From an uncultured Blautia sp. (GTDB lineage: Bacteria > Bacillota > Clostridia > Lachnospirales > Lachnospiraceae), in assembly GCA_937900135.1 (NCBI GenBank), contig CALCDJ010000042.1, forward strand, positions 1 through 29,573: DNA of 29,573 bases, read 5' to 3'. The notes under the pieces are model-generated. The model saw nothing but the letters and a program-made list of their open reading frames with translations, ran no database searches and had not been told where the DNA came from. Below are positions 1-6,208 of the stretch, piece by piece. The translations under genes and the position numbers were made by a program. Within the stretch, counting starts at the first letter, position 1. Each line of letters opens with the position of its first letter.

Positions 1-40
1 GTTTGTGATGCGATTAAGGGAATGGATACCCTCTACTTCT

Positions 41-353
41 CATTTTCAATCTTGCCCCTCAGTACGTTGATATTGAAGAGGGATACTTTGAGGATGAAGG
101 GCTGGATCTGCCCCTGGTTACGGGCTTGGGTACAGATAAGGTAATGACAGCTGTGTTTTCCGGTGAGGCAGAAATCGGATTTATAGGTGCAGAAGCTTTT
201 GTTTATGCGTATCAGGAAGGGTCAAATGATCCGGTGGTAAACTTTGCCCAGCTTACCTAGCGTGCCGGAAATTTTCTTGTAGCCAGGGAAGAAATGCCAG
301 ATTTTAAATAGGAAGATTTGAAAGGGGAAAAAGTGCTTGGCGGAAGAAAAGGT
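41..353 (+). pseudogene. Fragment of NMT1/THI5-like solute-binding protein gene
   Basis: This stretch aligns without gaps to 6340-6652 of the intact solute-binding gene downstream. From 60 to 353 I count 38 mismatches in 294 positions, about 87% identity. Relative to the intact copy, the CAA codon for Gln117 has become TAG at 258-260 and the TGG codon for Trp134 has become TAG at 309-311. The similarity stops abruptly near 353, at about codon 148 of 338, and upstream of about 41 it is poor, so both the signal-peptide end and the C-terminal half are missing. It is a dead paralogue or remnant of a former tandem pair. The break point at 353 may mark where the accessory DNA to the right was inserted (inference). 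Confidence 0.9.
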
Positions 354-610
354 GTTGTACATATATCAATGTAAATTTAGGAGTATTGTGATTTTATGTA
401 ACTGGGTGGATGAATTGAATAGTGCGAAGGACTTTCAGAACATTAGAATGAAATAGAAAAATATCAGGATATATACCCCAATTATTATTAAATATACTAT
501 AGTAATGAAAAATATGCAATGGTTTAAATAGAATCATTTGGCTTGCATTTATTTCGGCTCTGTTATAGTAATGGATTTTTTCATACTTGCGTGATACAAT
601 GATTGATGAA
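354..610. other. AT-rich stretch without a recognisable gene
   Basis: Between the solute-binding remnant and the RhuM region I see only short open frames with many stops on both strands. A 90-residue minus-strand frame spans this region but has no convincing ribosome binding site and no recognisable family features. The stretch is probably decayed DNA at an insertion junction. Confidence 0.5.
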
Positions 611-709
611 ATGAAGCGCAGAAAGAAAACCATGATTGATACAAAAAAGGAACAAATTCTTGGCAATGAGATTGCTAAGATGATTGCAGAAATAGAGGTG
701 GGTGTATGA
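611..709 (+). pseudogene. Short charged ORF, possible 3' tail of a lost gene
   Basis: An ATG frame of 32 codons reads a Lys/Glu-rich helical peptide ending in EIAKMIAEIEVGV. Its TGA at 707-709 overlaps the GTG start of the RhuM gene at 702, the arrangement expected of two translationally coupled genes. The frame stays open for a few codons upstream (through another ATG at 599) but has no clear ribosome binding site. I do not recognise the family. RhuM genes often sit beside restriction-modification genes, so it could be the C-terminal tail of such a gene, but this is inference with little support. Confidence 0.3.
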
Positions 710-1796
710 AAAAGAAAAAAAGGAAATCAGTATTGTTCGATCCTCGGCAGCAGAATATTTGACATTTATTACTGCTACAGGGGAAAGTGATGTAAATGCC
801 GTTTATTGCGATGAAAATGTATGGCTGACACAAAAAATGATGGGGCTTCTCTATAATGTGGAAACTCATACCATTAACTATCATCTGAAAAAACTGTTTT
901 CGGATGGAGAGATTGAGGAAAATTCAGTTATTCGAAAATTTCGAATAACTGCTGCTGATGGAAAGACCTATAATACTAATCATTATAATTTGAGTGCGAT
1001 TATTGCAGTGGGGAACAAAGTGGATTCTCCCCGTGCGGTCCAGTTCCGTAAATGGGCAAACCAAATTATTGAGGAATTCACAGTAAAAGGCTTTACAATG
1101 GATGACGAACGGCTGAAAAACGGCGGTACGGTTCTGACGAAAGATTATTTTAGGGAACAATTAGAGAGGATTCGTGAAATTCGTCTTTCGGAGCGGCGAT
1201 TTTATCAGAAAATTACAGACATTTACGTTACCAGCATCGATTATGATTCCAAGGCTGAAACAACGAGAAAGTTTTTTGCAAGAGTGCAGAATCAACTTCA
1301 TTGGGCAATTCATGGAGAAACAGCGGCAGAAACCATATATCGCCGTGCCGACAGCACGAAAGATAACATGGGGCTGACCACATGGAAAGACGCACCAGAT
1401 GGGAAAATTCACCGTTTTGATGTGGTAGTTGCTAAAAACCATCTGACAAAGGAAGAACTTTCGGCTATGGCGAGAATTGTCAACGCTTATTTGGATTTGG
1501 CAGAGTTGAGAGCTGAAGAAGAAGTACCTATGACAATGGAGGATTGGGCAGAGTAGTTTGAAGGCGTTTTACGTTTGAGTAGAAAAGAGATATTAATGGG
1601 TGCCGGAACGATTTCCGCAAAAATCGCTCAGCAGCAGGCATTGAGTGAATTTGAAAAATATCGTGTTCGTCAGGATTGGCTTTATCAAAGCGATTTTGAC
1701 AGAATGCTGCTGGAAATGGATGAAGTACAGAAATTGCCGGATCGTAAATCGACAGCTGAGATAATCGATGTTTCAGCAGAGGAAGACGGTGAATAG
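702..1796 (+). pseudogene. RhuM-family protein gene interrupted by an in-frame amber codon
   Basis: The first part, 702-1556, reads 284 residues from a GTG start. It carries the RhuM family features: an N-terminal HTH-like segment (VWLTQKMMGLLYNVETHTIN), then AVQFRKWANQIIEEFTVKGF, then the YRRADSTKDNMGLTTWKDAP region. It stops at TAG 1554-1556 after MTMEDWAE. The same frame continues without any shift to 1796, giving the usual C-terminus (SEFEKYRVRQDWLYQSDFDR). With the stop read through, the protein is about 364 residues, close to family length. A single CAG-to-TAG change would explain it. RhuM proteins were named as Salmonella virulence-associated proteins, and their biochemical role is poorly known. 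GAGG at 695-698 is only 3 nt from the GTG and better spaced for an out-of-frame ATG at 706, so the start is uncertain. A truncated but functional 284-residue product cannot be excluded. Confidence 0.8.
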
Positions 1797-2127
1797 CAAG
1801 AGTAAACTTGATGAATTGTAATAGTTATGATGGTATTATTAAGATAGTAAAGAGATTATTTGAGGTGGTAAATTTCGTTGCAACCACGCACCCTATGGGT
1901 TAAAAAAGATGCAGGAGCCGCGACGCCTGCCAAATAATCTCTTTCAACTATAAATTATGAATGCTCTGTTCCAAATGGATAGGGCTTTTTATTTTGCAAG
2001 AGCCGTTTTATAATTATCTACGAGTATTTTCTGCTAAAACGTAACAAAAACATAAGATATTAAGCTACCGGTGGATAGTCATTAACTGCTTGTAATTTGG
2101 TTATGGTTTTACAAATTTGATGCAATT
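1797..2127. other. Intergenic region between RhuM and the minus-strand operon
   Basis: No gene is seen here. It contains the strong inverted-repeat element at 1849-1944, described separately. The rest is AT-rich and lies between the 3' ends of the convergent RhuM gene and phosphotransferase gene. I see no classic GC-stem plus T-run terminator for either. Confidence 0.5.
1849..1944. ncRNA. Candidate structured RNA or small inverted-repeat element with cloverleaf-like fold
   Basis: A perfect 14-bp inverted repeat (AAAGAGATTATTTG at 1849-1862, its complement at 1931-1944) closes a 68-nt interior. The interior can form three hairpins: GTGGT with ACCAC (near 1865-1887), CCC with GGG around TAT (near 1891-1899), and GCAGG with CCTGC (1911-1929). 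The result is a four-way junction about 96 nt long. It is not a tRNA: the stem is too long and no T-loop motif is present. No long T tract follows on either strand, so it is not an ordinary terminator. It could be a structured RNA, a miniature inverted-repeat element, or a processing or recombination site. I cannot assign it to a known class. Confidence 0.5.
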
Positions 2128-2640
2128 TTATTTTCGGTTCAGAATGATTTCTACCGTTTGCTGTGGCGTCTGATTGGAATTATCCAGCCAAAAACCAATT
2201 TTAGGGGTTGTCTGTATAAATGTATTATATAATGCCTCAACTGTAAAACCGACATATCCTGTTTTTCCTCGGTGCAGCTCTCTTTCTTTGATTACTTCCA
2301 CATTCGGGCAAAGGGCAATCACTTCTACCGGATAAGTGTGCAGATAAGACAACATTCGGTTTAATTCATCGCCATAGTAGTTATCTTGAATAACCACCGA
2401 AAAACCATCTTCAAAATAAGACTTTGCTGCATCAGCAGTCAGTTTGTAACGAAGATGTAGCTGGCGAATGGCTTCGTCCGACGGGCTATCTGACATATCC
2501 TCTCTCCCGGAAACAATCATTTTTCGGAATACATCTCCACGAAGATGGACGCATTTTTTTAATGATTTTGCCAGAAGATCGGAAACCGTAGATTTTCCAG
2601 AAGCCATTAGCCCTGTAATCAGATACATTTTTTGATTCAT
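2128..2640 (-). CDS. P-loop AAA/chloramphenicol phosphotransferase-like protein
   Basis: This 170-residue cytosolic protein has a Walker A motif GLMASGKST at residues 10-18. It is followed by HLRGDVFRK around residues 32-40, the place where small-molecule kinases of the chloramphenicol phosphotransferase/zeta-toxin-like group carry a catalytic Asp (here D36). Later come VIALCPNVEVIKERE and an Arg-containing lid-like segment ELHRGKTGY. The family phosphorylates small hydroxylated substrates or nucleosides using ATP or GTP; the substrate here is unknown. AAGGAG lies about 8 nt upstream of the ATG. It is the last gene of the minus-strand set, 68 nt after the GrpB-deaminase gene, so a role in drug or nucleoside modification is inferred from the company it keeps. 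An Asp at position 36 and the compact size favour a phosphotransferase over a regulatory ATPase. Confidence 0.75.
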   Translation of the reverse strand: MNQKMYLITGLMASGKSTVSDLLAKSLKKCVHLRGDVFRKMIVSGREDMSDSPSDEAIRQLHLRYKLTADAAKSYFEDGFSVVIQDNYYGDELNRMLSYLHTYPVEVIALCPNVEVIKERELHRGKTGYVGFTVEALYNTFIQTTPKIGFWLDNSNQTPQQTVEIILNRK

Positions 2641-2708
2641 CTGATTTCTCCTTTACACTACAAGAAACAATTTGGAAATGCTTTCTAAACAGTAAAGCAT
2701 ACTTAGAG

Positions 2709-3608
2709 TTATATCCACCATTCAGGGGTAAGTTCTCCCAGTGTAACAATTTTCTCTTTTTCATAATCCAGCATAATTTCAATAGAACGGTAGTTCTCCG
2801 GCATAAGTTGTGTCATAAATTCCCGGCAAGCACCACAAGGCGGGATTGCTTTTCCGTTCCGATCAACCGCTATCAATCGACAAATGCCATTCTCGCCATT
2901 TGTAATCATATTGGCAATCGCATTTCTTTCTGCACACATTCCCAAAGAACAAGCGGTATCAATACAAACACCGACATAAATGTTTCCTTTTTCAGTAAGA
3001 AGTGCGGCAGAAACGCTTCCTGCTTCAACCAACGACGAAAGCGCTCTTTCTTTCTGCACCTTGCGTGCAGCAATATACAGTTTTTCCCATGTTCCATCAA
3101 ATTGAGAAAGGGCAAGTTTCTCGATTTCACGCACAAAACTTTCTTTTCCGTCACAATATCCATCAATGTCATAAGGGAATTTCTGCGCAAGCTCTATTTT
3201 GAGCTTGGCGTATTCTATTCTTTCTTTTTCGTGTGTGCGCATATAATTACGAAAAGCAAGATGTCTCCCAATATTGTTCCAATCATTCATCTGGAAGATA
3301 TGAATCTGATGGGTTCTTTCATCTCCTCCTTTACGCAGATAGCGTCTGCCTGATATCCCAAATTCGCCGAGATATTCATAGCCTATTTTAGAAAAGGCTT
3401 CTGCAACATCATCAACCTTTTCAAGACTTCTTACGACTACCATAATATCAATAATTGGTTTTGCTGCCAATCCAGGTACAGATGTACTGCCTATATGATA
3501 GGTTGCAATACAGTTATCTGCAAGGATTTCCTTGATTAACAAAACTTCTTCCTCATATTTTTTTACCCACAATGGATCATAGGCTGCTACTGTAATGTGC
3601 TGACTCAT
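2709..3608 (-). CDS. GrpB-type nucleotidyltransferase fused to cytidine/blasticidin deaminase-like domain
   Basis: This 299-residue protein has two domains. Residues 1 to about 165 match the GrpB (UPF0157) family, part of the nucleotidyltransferase superfamily that also holds aminoglycoside adenylyltransferases. The signature HIGSTSVPGLAAKPIIDI spans 38-55, with the GS pair at 40-41 and the metal-ligand Asp at 54. Residues from about 172 to 299 look like a cytidine deaminase: the zinc motif C225-A-E227 (MCAERNAI) pairs with PPCGAC at 256-261 (C258 and C261). The layout resembles short cytidine or blasticidin-S deaminases. Both active sites look complete. GGAGGTG sits about 8 nt before the ATG. 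It lies 31 nt after the acetyltransferase gene in an apparent operon. Substrates are unknown; sequential modification of one nucleoside-like compound is possible (inference). Confidence 0.85.
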   Translation of the reverse strand: MSQHITVAAYDPLWVKKYEEEVLLIKEILADNCIATYHIGSTSVPGLAAKPIIDIMVVVRSLEKVDDVAEAFSKIGYEYLGEFGISGRRYLRKGGDERTHQIHIFQMNDWNNIGRHLAFRNYMRTHEKERIEYAKLKIELAQKFPYDIDGYCDGKESFVREIEKLALSQFDGTWEKLYIAARKVQKERALSSLVEAGSVSAALLTEKGNIYVGVCIDTACSLGMCAERNAIANMITNGENGICRLIAVDRNGKAIPPCGACREFMTQLMPENYRSIEIMLDYEKEKIVTLGELTPEWWI

Positions 3609-3639
3609 TTACCGACACCTCCAATTTTCTTCATTAAAA

Positions 3640-4071
3640 TTATATTGATAGCTTTTTCCAGAACATGGTATATTCTTTTTTTCCTGTATCTTCATCCACT
3701 CCTTCTGACTGGATGAAAAAACCTTCTCTTTGATAAAAGGCTACTGCCCGTGAATTTTGCTGATATACATTTAATGAAAGAGTATCATATTTTTCTTTCA
3801 CGTAAGTAAGAAGCTGCGTACCGATTCCAGTGGAACGGCAGCTTTTGTCAACAAAAATCCCGGCGATATATTCATTCATCAAACCAATAAATCCTTTTAT
3901 GTTGCCATCTATATCACAGACAAAAACTTTCGCCTGCAATAATGCTTCCTGTACCTCGTCAAAATGTGAACGCCAGTATTCCTCTGGCGCAAATGAATGT
4001 GCGTCTATATTTCCAGAAAGCCAAAGTTTCATAACTTGCTCTGTATCTGATACTTGAAATTCTCTAATCAT
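3640..4071 (-). CDS. GNAT family N-acetyltransferase
   Basis: The 143-residue protein shows the GNAT acetyl-CoA binding motif A, VDKSCRSTGIGTQLL, with R79-S-T-G-I-G at 79-84. The C-terminal NVYQQNSRAVAFYQREGF segment is typical of the family's last strands (N, AV.FY...GF). It resembles the YjaB-like small GNAT proteins. The ATG at 4071 is preferred over the longer frame reaching 4158 because AGGAGGT lies about 8 nt upstream of it and the extension overlaps the preceding gene. The gene begins only 5 nt after the MFS gene stops, so the two are very probably co-translated. The acceptor substrate cannot be told from sequence. Context with an exporter and other modifying enzymes suggests a small toxic amine. 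Confidence 0.88.
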   Translation of the reverse strand: MIREFQVSDTEQVMKLWLSGNIDAHSFAPEEYWRSHFDEVQEALLQAKVFVCDIDGNIKGFIGLMNEYIAGIFVDKSCRSTGIGTQLLTYVKEKYDTLSLNVYQQNSRAVAFYQREGFFIQSEGVDEDTGKKEYTMFWKKLSI

Positions 4072-4076
4072 AATTT

Positions 4077-5291
4077 TTACCTCCTGCATTTTGCTGAATA
4101 TCGGATGGAAACATATGCAGTCAATATAACCATGCACAGACCGGAAATGAAGAACCAAACATTTACCCCTGCTTTTTCTGCTATCGGGCTGCTGAAAAGC
4201 AAGCCAATCGGCATTGTAACAGAAGAAATCAAGGTAAGTACCGAAAATGCTCTCCCCATTTTTTCTGGGGATATGGTTTCCTGCATATAAGCAGTCAACG
4301 GGATTGTATGGACATTACCAGAAGCCCCTAAGCAGATACAGCCTCCCGCAAAGAAAAACCAACCGACATAAGTAGGCGGTATGATACCGCAGAGCAGCGA
4401 CATGATTCCCATTCCAAACAAACCGATAAAGGAAACTCTGATTTTTCGGTTTATTTTTAGAACGCTGGAAAATAAAAGAGAGGATACCATCATACCGATT
4501 GCAAAAGATAATTCCACAGCGCTGCCATACATTGCCGACAGCTTAAAATAGTCGCTTGTCATGAGTGGATAAAAGGAAGATAAGGGTGCATAAAAGAACA
4601 TACAGAGAGCTTCTGCAATTACGATATAAAACAATTTTTTATCTTCTCTGAATACCTGCAATCCTTCTTTTATCTCTGCGATGAAATGCTGTTCTTCCTG
4701 TTCTGTTTTTTCAAGTTTTGGGATTTTAACAACAGCCAGCGCAACACTTGCTAAAATCGCCCCAACCACATCACTCATTAAAACAACTGACATCGGGAAA
4801 ATCGCATACAAAGACGCACCGATTACCGGTCCCAATAAAAATGAGCCGGAATTTAGAAGTTGCATCCACCCATTTGTTTTTATTAACTGGTCTTTTGGTA
4901 CAAGCTGCGGGATAATCGATTGTATTGCCGGTTGCTGGAATGTGCTTCCAATTCCCCTCACACACAGCATAACAAATACTGTCCACACAGGCAGGTCAAA
5001 AAAGAACAGCAGTCCTGCATAAAACAGTGCAACTGCACTCATTGCCATATCCGAAAAAATAGAGATAAATTTTCGGTTATAACGGTCAGCCGCAATTCCA
5101 GCCAGTGGGCTGAATAAGGTCATTGGGAGATAGGCAACAAGTCCTGATATTCCCAGCATGAATGGTGAAGATGTTTTTTCGGCAAGCCACCAAATCAGAG
5201 CAAACTGAACACCGTGACTTCCCAACATGGAAACTGCCTGTCCCAATGCTACAATCATAAACTGTGATTTCCATTTTTTTGTTTTTTCCAT
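4077..5291 (-). CDS. MFS drug exporter, Mef-like (DHA3 group)
   Basis: This 404-residue membrane protein has about 12 hydrophobic segments. The start region (MEKTKKWKSQFMIVALGQAVSM) follows the pattern of Mef-type macrolide exporters. Loop 2-3 carries the MFS motif A, GIAADRYNRK, at 65-74. Other Mef-like stretches are VRGIGSTFQQPAIQSIIPQLVP in the fourth segment region and MGRAFSVLTLISSVTMPIGLL near the C-terminus. Members pump drugs outward using the proton gradient. I chose the ATG at 5291 over an ATG 24 nt upstream because AGAGGA is suitably placed before it. The upstream 125 nt hold a possible leader peptide and a hairpin. Drug specificity is unknown: similarity to Mef(A) is from memory of the family and clearly distant, so this is not a called mef allele. 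Confidence 0.85.
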   Translation of the reverse strand: MEKTKKWKSQFMIVALGQAVSMLGSHGVQFALIWWLAEKTSSPFMLGISGLVAYLPMTLFSPLAGIAADRYNRKFISIFSDMAMSAVALFYAGLLFFFDLPVWTVFVMLCVRGIGSTFQQPAIQSIIPQLVPKDQLIKTNGWMQLLNSGSFLLGPVIGASLYAIFPMSVVLMSDVVGAILASVALAVVKIPKLEKTEQEEQHFIAEIKEGLQVFREDKKLFYIVIAEALCMFFYAPLSSFYPLMTSDYFKLSAMYGSAVELSFAIGMMVSSLLFSSVLKINRKIRVSFIGLFGMGIMSLLCGIIPPTYVGWFFFAGGCICLGASGNVHTIPLTAYMQETISPEKMGRAFSVLTLISSVTMPIGLLFSSPIAEKAGVNVWFFISGLCMVILTAYVSIRYSAKCRR

Positions 5292-5331
5292 ATCAAATTG
5301 TCCTCTCATTTTCAAAATAGTTTTTCAAACA

Positions 5332-5359
5332 GGGGACAATATCAAGTGTGATAATCCCC
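5332..5359 (-). promoter_or_regulatory. Hairpin in the leader of the MFS exporter
   Basis: On the minus strand GGGGA (5359-5355) pairs with TCCCC (5336-5332), and inner ATCA/TGAT segments can extend the stem around a short loop. The hairpin lies between the 5-codon leader frame and the exporter start. It could act in translation-coupled attenuation of the exporter, as leader peptides do for mef and erm genes. This is inference; no T-run follows directly. Confidence 0.4.
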
Positions 5360-5362
5360 TTA

Positions 5363-5380
5363 TTATGCTGCTGCCGACAT
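5363..5380 (-). CDS. Possible five-residue leader peptide upstream of MFS exporter
   Basis: Reading the minus strand, ATG TCG GCA GCA GCA TAA encodes MSAAA. GGGAGGT at 5393-5387 lies 6 nt before the ATG, a ribosome binding site as good as those of the real genes here. The frame sits in the marR-exporter gap, just before the 5332-5359 hairpin. Ribosome stalling on such a peptide could control folding of the hairpin. Nothing but position and binding site supports translation. Confidence 0.35.
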   Translation of the reverse strand: MSAAA

Positions 5381-5416
5381 CAAGCCACCTCCCTTCAAAA
5401 GATTTTGATTTCGTTT

Positions 5417-5848
5417 TTATAACATGGCTTCCAGATATTTTTTTAATCCGTCACGATATTTTTTTGTAAGCGTCAGATATTGCTGTTGTTCCTCCGCTGT
5501 CCATTCATTCCAGATTTTATTCTCAATCTCATGTAAAGGCATTATTTTTTCTGCTGAAAATTTCTTTCCCTTTTCTGTTAGGCAGAGAATGGTATTTCTG
5601 CCTTTCCCTTGTTTCAGATAGACAATTTCTTCTTTTTCTAATTTGCGAATGGCTGAATTGATTGTCTGGCGACTGATACCTGTAAGCTTACTGATTTCAC
5701 TTTGCAGGCATTGTCCACTTCTCTCACAAAGGACATACAGAATATTTTGAACGCTATCTGAAATACCCATTTTTACAGCCGCTTCGTGGTATAAAGCGTT
5801 GATCTCTCCTGCTAAATAGGTGTATTGTCCTGTTTCTAAATAGTGCAA
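5417..5848 (-). CDS. MarR family transcriptional regulator
   Basis: This 143-residue winged-helix protein carries the MarR recognition-helix region LQSEISKLTGISRQTINSAIRKLEKEEIV and the wing GKGRNTILCLTEKGKKF, followed by a C-terminal dimerisation helix. MarR proteins usually repress an adjacent exporter and let go of DNA when a drug-like ligand binds. The start is taken as TTG at 5848 because AGGAGG lies 6 nt upstream. The longer frame's ATG at 5887 falls at or before the predicted transcription start, so it cannot be the usual start. The gene is first in the minus-strand set and its promoter is overlapped by two copies of a direct repeat, which fits autoregulation and control of the downstream exporter and modifying enzymes. 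Confidence 0.88.
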   Translation of the reverse strand: MHYLETGQYTYLAGEINALYHEAAVKMGISDSVQNILYVLCERSGQCLQSEISKLTGISRQTINSAIRKLEKEEIVYLKQGKGRNTILCLTEKGKKFSAEKIMPLHEIENKIWNEWTAEEQQQYLTLTKKYRDGLKKYLEAML

Positions 5849-5868
5849 AATGTTCCTCCTCCTTTTTG

Positions 5869-5912
5869 TATATCTGATTTCGTACATTCTTATTATATCC
5901 GATTTCGTACAT
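5869..5912 (-). promoter_or_regulatory. Direct-repeat operator for the MarR regulator
   Basis: Two 19-bp copies, at 5912-5894 and 5887-5869 on the minus strand, read ATGTACGAAATCrGATATA and differ at one base only. They are 25 bp apart centre to centre. The distal copy lies between and over the promoter elements; the proximal copy covers the transcription start. Binding by the regulator encoded immediately downstream is inferred. Confidence 0.7.
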
Positions 5913-5919
5913 GAGTCAA
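5892..5919 (-). promoter_or_regulatory. Sigma-A promoter of the marR operon
   Basis: On the minus strand a TTGACT -35 box (5919-5914), a 16-bp spacer and a perfect TATAAT -10 box (5897-5892) precede the marR gene. Transcription should start near 5885. The spacer contains the distal operator copy, so a bound repressor would block polymerase. Confidence 0.8.
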
Positions 5920-6208
5920 TCGTTTTATTCTGACTGAGTAATGTGATTGCTGTCTATCAAATTCTTATGTGTTGTTTTACCGTACATGAACATTGTTTCG
6001 TGCTTTGTATTCCCAAAATTCTGCCTCCCAATTTAGATATTGTTAGGCATACGCACCACTTTTATCCTCATATTGGGGCAGGGTGTAAAATACAAATAAA
6101 ATTCTTTTTGATTTTGTGTGATTGAGAACTATAAATCAAAAAGAGTGAAATCACATTTTTTTCTCTTTTTCATATGCTAGGAAAGAAGGTAAAAGGAGCA
6201 GATTTTAT
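5920..6208. other. Intergenic region between divergent marR and solute-binding gene
   Basis: No gene is supported here: a 60-codon frame at 5943-6125 lacks a ribosome binding site and family features. A weak promoter for the downstream gene may lie at 6108-6135 (TTGATT, 16-bp spacer, TATAAA). It is followed by an 8-bp AT-rich inverted repeat, AAAAAGAG at 6138-6145 with CTCTTTTT at 6163-6170, whose role is unclear. Confidence 0.4.

Noticed and set aside
258..1556. Amber codon reassignment, because three in-frame TAG codons occur in the left region
   Set aside because: Genes in the same window use TAG as an ordinary stop (for example lon and ecfA1), and the solute-binding fragment is also truncated, so simple decay explains it.
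1849..1944. Reading the cloverleaf as a tRNA or as a retron RNA
   Set aside because: The closing stem is 14 bp, no T-loop consensus or CCA-type end is present, and no reverse transcriptase gene lies nearby.
2808..3353. 181-residue plus-strand frame opposite the GrpB-deaminase gene
   Set aside because: The opposite strand has intact motifs of two enzyme families; this frame has none.
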